A stretch of 64,000 nt of DNA from assembly GCA_021014945.1 (NCBI GenBank), contig MU266413.1, forward strand, positions 49,267 to 113,266. Direction: 5' to 3'. Every line of letters begins with the position of its first letter. Positions within the stretch are counted from its first letter, which is position 1. The stretch comes from Leucogyrophana mollusca (Eukaryota > Basidiomycota > Agaricomycetes > Boletales). This document shows positions 56,368 to 64,000 of the stretch, in pieces. Under the pieces are notes generated by a model. The model saw nothing but the letters and a program-made list of their open reading frames with translations. It ran no database searches and was not told the DNA's origin. The translations under genes were made by a program, and so were the position numbers.

Positions 56368-57114
56368 ATGTTCAGCCGTATTGCTCTCGTCTCCACCGTT
56401 GCTGCCTTTGTCGGCGCTGCGTCCGCTCAGCTGACCATTACCACCCCCTCAGCTAACTTATGGTGGGGTGCGTGCGAGCAACGAACTCGATTTATCGTCG
56501 GACTGACTTTTTTCTCTTTTCATGATACTAATTACCCCCACATCGATGTTTCTCAACTTATTTTCTGGTCGCACTCACAGTTGGTCAGTCGCTGAACACC
56601 CTCGCATGGACATGCTCGTCGTCGCCTTACCAAAACTTTACTGTCCTGTTGGTACTTTCTCTCATACTAGTCTTAAAAATTGGCTGAATGGGACTCTTCT
56701 GCAGCCTTGCCAACTCTAACCCCGCCGTCCTGTCCGCACCCATTGCGATCATTGCCGTTCAATACAACTATGACTGCTCGGAAACTATCACCCAGCAACA
56801 GGCTTCCCAGGCGCCCGGAACAGGATACACAATCCAACTTGCCAACACCTTGAACAGCACTGATGTAAGTCGTGAAGTTTCCAGTCTAGTTTCATATTTT
56901 GATGCCAACCGATCAAATGTAGGTTTACACCACATCTGAGCCGTTCGAGATCAAAGCCCTCGGTGCCTCGTACCCGGCATCGGCATCGCCCAGCGCTACC
57001 AGCAGTGGCAGCACCGCTCAGTCCAGTGGCAAGACTGGTGGGGCTTTGAGCACTTACATCCCTGTCGGCATGAGCATGGCTGCCGCCATCGCCTTGGGCT
57101 TGGTGGTTGCCTAG
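56368..57114 (+). CDS. Kre9/Knh1-like secreted GPI-anchored protein
   Basis: Exons 56368..56467, 56581..56647, 56705..56864 and 56923..57114 sum to 173 codons (172 aa). A signal peptide (FSRIALVSTVAAFVGAASA) precedes QLTITTPSANLWW, then TLAWTCSSSPYQNFTVLL and ANSNPAVLSAPIAIIAV. The domain ends NSTDVYTTSEPFEIKALG, the beta-sandwich of Kre9/Knh1-type proteins. A Ser/Thr/Gly-rich stalk and a hydrophobic C-terminus (SMAAAIALGLVVA) indicate GPI anchoring. It is likely a cell-wall or plasma-membrane surface protein. No break is visible. Confidence 0.87.
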
Positions 57115-58104
57115 ATGCCTCCCATGATGGAAGCTTGTCAGGACCTCTCGCTGTGATATTCTTATTCTGTTCACTTGGACTTATGGTGAAGCGTTCGCAT
57201 CACTCTTGTTCCGAATATCACTTTTATTCTCATATGCCGTGTGACGATTTCGGACGTTACTGCACCTGTTGTTGTTTGTTCTCTTGGGCTCGGTAATGCA
57301 CACATTTTCCCGCTAACTGGCTCCGAGAGTCTGATCGCACGCGTTCGTTCATCGGAACACGCGACAGAGGGCGCACCGCAGTGGATACCGTGGGTGACGA
57401 CCAACCATGTTTCCCATATGTACCCATTGCACTCACGGACGCATGTATGCAACTCAGGAAAGATTTTCCGAGCGATCTTGATGGTGCGCTGATTGCATCA
57501 TCCTCGAAATGCTGTGGTGTGGCAGCCTCTGACACAAGCGATGCGGCAACCAACATTGATGAATTCTGTTAAACCCCAAACATTTTTAGTTTCTCGTCAT
57601 AGTCTGATGGCTTCTACCTGAGTGAGCGCATATCACGGTTTCACCCATGGCTATTATTATCACTTGTGGCTGCAACGGGGTAAGTATCAGCGGAGGAGCC
57701 CTCAGTTCACACCTGTAGACCGGAATGGTATCTATCGTCTTCAATGTACGCGTAGCGGCATTTAGGAGTCAAGGTGTCGCAATTGGGATAGCGTTGCTGC
57801 AGCACCGGTGAGTTTTTGTCTTCTCGGGGTAACTGTTCACACTTTGTTTCTCGAGCTAACAATCACGCCGGGAATTAAGAAACAGCAGGGACGGTTGATC
57901 GAGTGGTACTGTGCGTTCCGACGTTCTGAGCCAAGGCCGCGCCCCATTATCCCGGAACATAGAAGTAGGGCGATGCGTGGAACGTACTGAGGTTTGGTTT
58001 GCTTCGTGCGCAGCCCGGCGCGTGGATGGGAGCGCACCAGATCCCCGGGACGAGCAAGGACACAGCTAGACCTGTCGTATGGATGTACAACCCAGGGCGG
58101 ACGG
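57115..58104. other. Intergenic
   Basis: No supported gene. A minus-strand frame at 57257..57556 and small plus-strand frames lack features. The duplicated segment begins close to 58105. Confidence 0.45.
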
Positions 58105-58356
58105 ATGTATGCGATATCACACGGTGTTATGCTACTACACTCGCGTGATATCTATCTGAGCGGCAGTACAGACCTATACAAGTTCATCTGCAAGAAAAGC
58201 GATCCTCACACAAAGATAGTCTCGCGAGCAGAAGTACGACGTAACGGTCATTAAAGGGTTCATATTTCATTCACCGTCACCCTACTGATACAGCAGGCAT
58301 CTACAATCCGACGAAAGTCGTGCTCTGCATTCTGGGAGTACAGCGTGGTGGCGTCT

Positions 58357-60388
58357 TCAATCGTCGCCCAAGTGCATCCGGTGCTGAGTAATATACAGCA
58401 TCTTTACCTGCGAAACGTAGGACTCGAGTTCAGGCTGGGTGAAAGCCTTCAGAACATTTGGTCCTTCACCGAGCGCGTTCTCCATTTCCTTAATGGTCGA
58501 CTCAGGCACTGGCGGGCGGCCCTCTAAGGTCATTTGTGCCGCGAACGAGCGGACGTCGTGGACTGATTCGACGATCGGATCCGGGAAAACTGGGGGCACG
58601 AAACGAACAGGATCGGGTTGGTTGCTAGTATCAGCAGTTGCTACCCCATCCACACCAGCGGCATCGACTCTCTGTGTTTCAGACGAATCGGGGCCGCCTT
58701 GTTCTGGGACGGTCACAACGGGACGACGGAATCGCACGAAGGCGTATTGAATCAATGTTGCCCATTCATCCCGCGAACTTCGGGAATTCGACGCCGAGTC
58801 TGAATTCGCTTGGTCTCGCGGGAAAACATCCACACTAGAAGTCAGAACCCAACCCTCGCCCTGCAGCCCGCGCATGGAAAACTGAGGAATCAAGGACAAC
58901 CTGCGTTCACCCCACCTCTCTCCCGGCCGCAAGGTTTCGGCACCAAACACAGATGAGGGGACCAGGGTGGACATCGCGAGATCCGAAGTGCCCCAAGGGT
59001 CTGCGAAGGCAACACACTTGAGGTAACGTGTGAATGCGTCGATTACACGCGTAGGGTTGAAGAACGGCAGGGTGCAGCAAGGAACGTCCCGAAACCCAGT
59101 GGTGAAGTAGGTGAATGCAGGTGTGTATAGCTTGGTGTCCCTATGAGGACTGAACTCTTGGAAGAAGAACGGGTGAATGAACGACTCGAGGTTATAGAAC
59201 AGATTTGACTGGTCCTGAAGTAGCTTGTTAACGTCGGCATCGGTGATCAAGGGACAGTCAACGACGATGAGCCGCTTGAGTTTGATGCCACGCGTAAGCA
59301 CATTGCAGATGCCGGAGATGGTGACGGTGGCATTGGACGAGATATTGAAAGTCTCCGCTTCGTCAGCAAGCTCCGACACGAGCTGGGATAATTGGTCGTC
59401 GGTGAGGGCAATCCCGGATACATCCACAGTCCCCTGAACGAAGCGTTTCGACTCCCATCCAATTACAACAAGTTTCCGAAGAAGGGAGAGCGCCGTATCG
59501 GGGAAGGGTGTTTCCTTCTTGAGAACTACCCTCACCTGATCTGCCTTTCCAGGCAACCAGAGCAGCAGCTCCTCGAGATCCGCTGTCTCGCCGGTGGCGA
59601 TGGCGTGTAGCAGGGCCAAGTTTAGTGACAAATCCGCAAGGGACAAGAGTTTGGTTGATGGGTCAGGGGAGGCGGCGACGTCTGGGACTTCGGGATTCTC
59701 TGTAACGGGTGTGGGATTGGTTTTGGCTTTCTTTGTCGACCATGTTCCCATCAGCGTCGAGAGGTCAACCATTTTCTCTCCCTCGAGTTCAGCGATGATC
59801 TTGAGCACCGTGTCTTCCTCTAGCTCTTTTGGGCTGGCCACGGAGTAGTAGCAACGAACATACTGCTCAGCAGATACGGGTGGACCGCGTACAGTGGCAA
59901 AGCAGTACGCGGGCGAAGTAAGATCAGTGATGTCAAGCACGGTGATTTCGTCATTTTTATCTGTGCAATCAGTGTCAGAAATCTCGCTGAGATACAGTAA
60001 AAGATGGCTCGCCTAGTCCGACGGTGCTCGGCCTCATGTTGCAGCTCAACACCAAAAGTGGGAACATGTGTAGTTTAGCATACGCATCGGTAGGATCTTC
60101 GAGATCTGTACTCCAGCTCGTCATAGTGAGGAAGTTAAGGAAGGCGCACGGTGATTTGGGGAGCCATGCCTTGGGCTCATACTTCCCGTCCAGGCTGCGC
60201 AGCTCCCTCTCGACGATCGCGGCGTTGTCCCTCTGCTTTATCAGCGCAAGGAAACGATGCGTCGCTTTAAGAGGAAGGGTGCCATAGCAGACGTGATCAT
60301 GCAAGGCGACGACGCAACGATGTGCGGGAGGTCCGCCACCAGCTGGACGGATCCGCGCGATGACATAGATCTGGCGCCCCCGTCCCAT
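58357..60388 (-). CDS. Uncharacterised tandem-duplicated protein, copy 1
   Basis: Two minus-strand exons, 60388..60013 and 59960..58357, sum to 660 codons (659 aa). The N-terminus reads MGRGRQIYVIARIRPAGGG, CVVALHDHVCYGTLPLKAT and RFLALIKQRDNAAIVERELR. After the intron come VLDITDLTSPAYCF, an acidic region, ATGETADLEELLLWLPGKAD, and leucine-rich-like text (LNISSN-type, GIKLKRLIVVDCPLITDADV). A C-terminal half follows with HRDTKLYTPAFTYFTTGF and RPVVTVPEQGG. I recall related mushroom proteins but no function. The intron uses a GC donor (GACTAG|GCGAGC), shared with copy 2. Intact. Confidence 0.83.
59961..60012 (-). other. GC-AG intron, tandem copy 1
   Basis: A 52-bp intron GCGAGCCATC...TTGCACAG. 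It is preserved in sequence and length in copy 2 (63044..63095), and no GT donor gives the same frame there. Confidence 0.7.
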
Positions 60389-60430
60389 TGCAAGAATGAC
60401 TCCGAGCAGCGTTTTCCGGGACACAGTGGG

Positions 60431-61169
60431 ACATCAGCAAATCAGCCCCCGGCTGTCCAGGGCTACTTAGACAGCCCTGTGCAGGCCCCCAGACGCCCCC
60501 AGAAGCCACAGCAAGGTACCTAGCTGTGATGTCTGTCTAGTTGGCTCAGAGGTTGTGGCGCCAACTCCAAGAAAGATGTTGACATCAGGAATCGAACTCT
60601 CGGTCTCTGCACCAAAATCATTTTAGCCGTTTCGACTCTGACACGAGCACATCTTATTTGATTGCCTAGATATCTCGGATTTAGGGTCCCCCTAGTATAT
60701 CCTCGAGCTGTATGTATTTTTTTTGACGAAAATTAAGCTACTGCATGTGTCACGGCCACTGATATACTGAAAGGGGCTCATGGAGGGTACATATCAGTCG
60801 CCAGAAGGTGTCATACAGTACAAGGATAGCTCTGCTTAGAGATACAGAAATACTAACCATATATCTTCCTCATACATATTTCTCCGGGCCCAAAATCGAC
60901 CAGGAATCAATGGACAGGGATGGTTGATTGTTGAGCATGACGTCTGCCACTTTATGACTTTCGGCCGCTGCCATAGCACTCGATTTATTCAATAAAATAA
61001 ACTAGAGGGCGTTCAAGCCAGACCGTCAAGGTATGTACACCTGCATACCCATTATTTTTAAGTGTTGTGGTTATGAAGCTATTCCTTGCTCAGTGAAAAC
61101 CCACGAACACTAGTGGACAACTAGTACACCCTGAGCACAACAATATTGCGTGCCGACGGATATATATGA
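60431..61169. other. Spacer between the duplicates
   Basis: About 740 bp not shared with the flanks, AT-rich towards 60700-61000. A TTCGATTCC-type B box occurs on the minus strand near 60590 without a cloverleaf. No gene seen. Confidence 0.5.
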
Positions 61170-61409
61170 ATAAGTTACCATACGGGTGTTATGCTGCACC
61201 CATGTGACCGCGACGGTACATCCCTGTTTTGAGTTCATCTGCAAGAAAGGCGATCCTCACACAAAGATAGTCTAGTCGCGAGCAGAAGTACGACATAAAG
61301 GCCATTAAAACATTCGCATTCATTCACCGTCCTCATACTGATACAGCAGGCATCTACAATCCGCCGAGAGTCGCGCTCTGCATTCTGGGAGTACAGCGTG
61401 GTGGCGTCT

Positions 61410-63465
61410 TTACTCGTCCTCGCCCAGGTGCATCCGGTACTGAGTAATATACAGAATCTTTACCTGCGAAACGTAGGACTCGAGTTCAGGCTGGGTGAAA
61501 GCCTTCAGAATATTTGGTCCTTCACCGAGCGCGTTCTCCATTTCTTTAATGGTCGACTCAGGCACTGGCGGGCGGCCCTCCAAAGCCATTTGTGCCGCGA
61601 ACGAACGGACGTCGTGGAGTGATTCGACGATCGGATCTGGGAAAGCTGGGGGCACGAAACGAACAGGAGCGGGTTGGTCGCTAGCATCAGCAGTTGCTAC
61701 CCCATCCACACCAACGTCATCGACTCTCTGGGTTTCAGACGAATCGGGGCCGCCTTGTTCCGGGACGGTAACAACGGGACGACGGAATCGCACGAAGGCG
61801 TATTGAATCGACGTCGCCCATTCATCCCGCGAACTTCGGGATTTCGACGCCGAGTCTGAATTTTTCGCTCGTTCTGGCCGGAAAACATCCACACTAGAAG
61901 CCAGAACCCAGCCCTCGCCCTGCAGCCCGCGTATAGAGAACTGAGGGATCAAGGACAACCTGCGTTCACCCCACCTCTCTCCCGGCTGCAAGGTTTCAGC
62001 GCCGAACACGGATGAGGGGACCAGGGTGGACATCGCGAGATCCGAACTGTTCAAAGGGTCTGCGAAGGCGACACATTTGAGGTAACGTGTGAATGCGTCA
62101 ATTACACGCGTGGGGTTGAAGAACGGCAGGGTGCAGCAAGGAACTTCCTGAAACCCAGTGGTGAAGTAGGTAAATGCAGGTGTGTATAGCTTGGTGTCCC
62201 GATGAGGACTGAATTTTTGGAAGAAGAGCGGGTGAATGAACGACTCGACGTTATAGAACAGATTTGGCTGGTCCTGAAGTAGCTTGTTAACGTCGGCATC
62301 GGTGATCAAGGGGCAGTCAACGACGATGAGCCGCTTGAGTTTGATGCCACGCGTAAGCACATTGCAGACACCCGTAATGGTGACGGTGACATTGGACGAG
62401 ATATTGAGAGCCTCCACTTCGTCAGCAAACTCCGTCACGAGCTGGGATAACTGGTCGTCGGTGAGGGCCATCCCGGATACATCCACAGTCCCTTCAGCGA
62501 AGCATTTCGACTCCCATCCAATTGCAACGAGTTTCCGAAGAAGGGAGAGCGCCGTATCGGGGAAGGGTGTTTCCTTCTTGAGAACTACCCTCACTTGATC
62601 TGCCTTTCCAGGCAGCCAGAGCAGATCCTCGAGATCCGCTGTCTCGCCGGTGGCGATGGCGTGTAGCACGGCCGAGTTCAACGACAAGTCCGCAAGGGAC
62701 AAGAGTTCGGTTGATGGATCGGGGGAGGCAGCGACGTCTAGGACCTCGGGATTCTCTGTAACGGATAAGGGATTGGGTTTGGCTTTCCTGTAATCGCTCG
62801 GCCATGTCGCTATCAGCGTCGAGAAGTCAACCATCTTTTCTCCATCGAGGTCAGCGATGACCTTGAGTAGCATGTCTTCCTCTTCCTTGAATCGCTTGTC
62901 CTCTAGCTCTTCTGGGCTGGGCACGGGGTAATAGCGACTAACATACTCCTCGGCAGATACGGGTGGGCCGCATACAGAGGCAAAGCAGTACGCAGGCGAA
63001 GTAGGATCAGTGATGTCAAGCACGGTGATTCCGTCATTGTTATCTGTGCAATCAGTGTCAGAAATCTCGCTGAGATACAGTAAAAGGTGGCTCGCCTCCG
63101 TAGCTCGGCCTCATGTTGCAGTTCAACACCAAAGGTGGGAACATGTATAGTTTAGCATACGCATCGGTAGGATCTTCGAGATCTGTACTCCAGCTCGTCA
63201 TAGTGAGGAAGTTGAGGAAGGCGCATGGTGACTTGGGCAGCCGTGCCTTGGGCTCATACTTCCCGTCCAGGTTGCGCAGCTCCCTCTCGACGATCGCGGC
63301 GTTGTCCCTCTGCTTTATCAGCGCAAGGAAACGGCGCGCCGATTTAAGAGGAAGGGTGCCATAGCAGACTTGATCGTGCAAGGCGACGACGCAACGATAT
63401 GCGGGAGGTCCGCCACCAGCTGGACGGATGCGCGCGACGACATAGATCTGGTGTCTTTGTCCCAT
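61410..63465 (-). CDS. Uncharacterised tandem-duplicated protein, copy 2
   Basis: Minus-strand exons 63465..63096 and 63043..61410 sum to 668 codons (667 aa). It begins MGQRHQIYVVARIRPAGGG and is colinear with copy 1, with intact frame to the stop at 61410. The segment DKRFKEEEDML is present here and shortened in copy 1, and WLPGKAD is preceded by one Leu fewer. The first exon codes for a compact, basic domain of about 120 residues. The second has a Leu/Val-rich repeat-like middle. No catalytic motif, signal peptide or TM helix is visible. Function is unknown. Confidence 0.84.
63044..63095 (-). other. GC-AG intron, tandem copy 2
   Basis: Donor GGAG|GCGAGCC, acceptor TTGCACAG, 52 bp. The phase-1 join gives G-DNNDGITVLD. 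The nearest GT (GTATCT) would leave a 31-bp intron in the wrong frame. Confidence 0.75.
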
Positions 63466-63505
63466 CGCAAGAATGACTCAGAGCAGCGTTTTCCGGGACA
63501 CAGTG

Positions 63506-64000
63506 AGAGTGAGGAGCAGGATGGATCGCACTACTGGCAAGAAAGTCACCTCCCTTTATACCTTTCCGTCATCTGACGATCCACCGAATGCGGGGAAGAG
63601 CTCGACAAAGAGAAACAAAAGAAATGCTGTTGCCACCCGGTCACCAATTATCTGCCTTTTTGTCCATGGCGAAAAGCTGCTCATTCTGGGTTCGTTCCAT
63701 GAGTACATCAGCAAACCCTGTTTTTCCCCACAGCACGGCAGCGACCAAAACCAAATTTAAAGTTGCCACAGTCGGCATACAGTACGTACATCATCACGGT
63801 CACCACAGTAGGCGGATTCGGAACAAGTACGGTAACTACAGTAACTACAGTACCGGTAGTGGCCAAAGGGCCGAGTCGCCACAGCGGGCAAAGTTGATCA
63901 TCACGCAGACAGGTCGACATCGGAGCAAAGGGGAAAAGCACAAAAATCGATGGAATTGTCAAAGAATTCATACATAAGTAGGGACTTAGTCGTGACACCT
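63506..64000. other. Promoter-side flank of copy 2
   Basis: No gene is supported. Short frames only, and a minor direct repeat gtaactaca near 63831-63850. Confidence 0.45.

Larger units (their letters stand above)
58105..60430. repeat. Direct duplication, unit 1
   Basis: About 2.3 kb matching 61170..63505 at high identity by eye, covering the whole gene below plus roughly 250 bp of its 3' flank and 40 bp upstream of its start. The left edge is recognisable from shared text around gttatgct, gttcatctgcaagaaa and cctcacacaaagatagtct. The match ends in cgttttccgggacacagtg. Confidence 0.9.
61170..63505. repeat. Direct duplication, unit 2
   Basis: Counterpart of 58105..60430 in the same orientation. 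Differences are mostly single bases with a few codon-sized indels, for example extra codons in the acidic segment near 62890 and a one-codon loss near 62625. The reading frame is kept, so both copies look selected or recent. Confidence 0.9.

Noticed and set aside
60560..60680. tRNA-like B box (GTTCGATTC) on the minus strand between the duplicates
   Set aside because: No A box, no acceptor-stem pairing and no T-stem complementarity. I cannot support a tRNA or a SINE.

Overview
The window is nuclear DNA from a filamentous basidiomycete, most likely an Agaricomycete. The evidence is the many short GT-AG introns (about 37-130 bp), small exons, genes on both strands with no operons, and families typical of mushroom-forming fungi: F-box/LRR proteins, MYND-finger proteins, DUF6533 membrane proteins, fungal APH-type kinases and Kre9/Knh1-like GPI proteins. 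I saw no rRNA, tRNA, CRISPR array or intact transposon. Gene models were spliced by hand from frame, splice sites and family motifs. Where the exon sum closes in frame I say so.

Layout. 0-8 kb: the 3' end of a DUF7137-like protein, a proline/serine-rich protein, a long sparse gap, and a multi-exon Agaricomycete protein with a GC-AG intron. 8-19 kb: QTRT2 (queuine tRNA-ribosyltransferase accessory subunit), a mitochondrial J-domain protein, a GC-rich stretch without a clear gene, an F-box protein, a truncated amidohydrolase, a holo-ACP synthase, and a second J-domain protein paralogous to the first. 19-24 kb: a protein with five Cys-rich zinc-finger-like modules, and an NFKBIL1-like protein. 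24-30 kb: a frame-broken polytopic membrane protein and an eight-exon NF-X1/FAP1 protein. 30-40 kb: an LRR-like fragment, a MYND-finger protein, an APH-family kinase with a 14-nt exon, an F-box protein, and the TFIIA small subunit. 40-50 kb: a divergent cyclophilin, an amidase, an uncharacterised acidic protein and a DUF6533 membrane protein. 51-57 kb: a tandem-RRM protein, a two-TM protein and a GPI-anchored secreted protein. 58-63.5 kb: two tandem copies of one uncharacterised gene.

The genes do not form one pathway. The best functional pairing is holo-ACP synthase with J-domain protein 2. They are head to head about 100 bp apart, and both look mitochondrial. TFIIA-gamma and the cyclophilin share a 228-bp divergent promoter that carries four exact 14-bp repeats.

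Most notable for follow-up are the five-module zinc protein, the cyclophilin with a large insert and altered active site, the J-protein paralogues, the set of GC-AG introns (one preserved in both tandem duplicates), and several exons of 14-25 nt.
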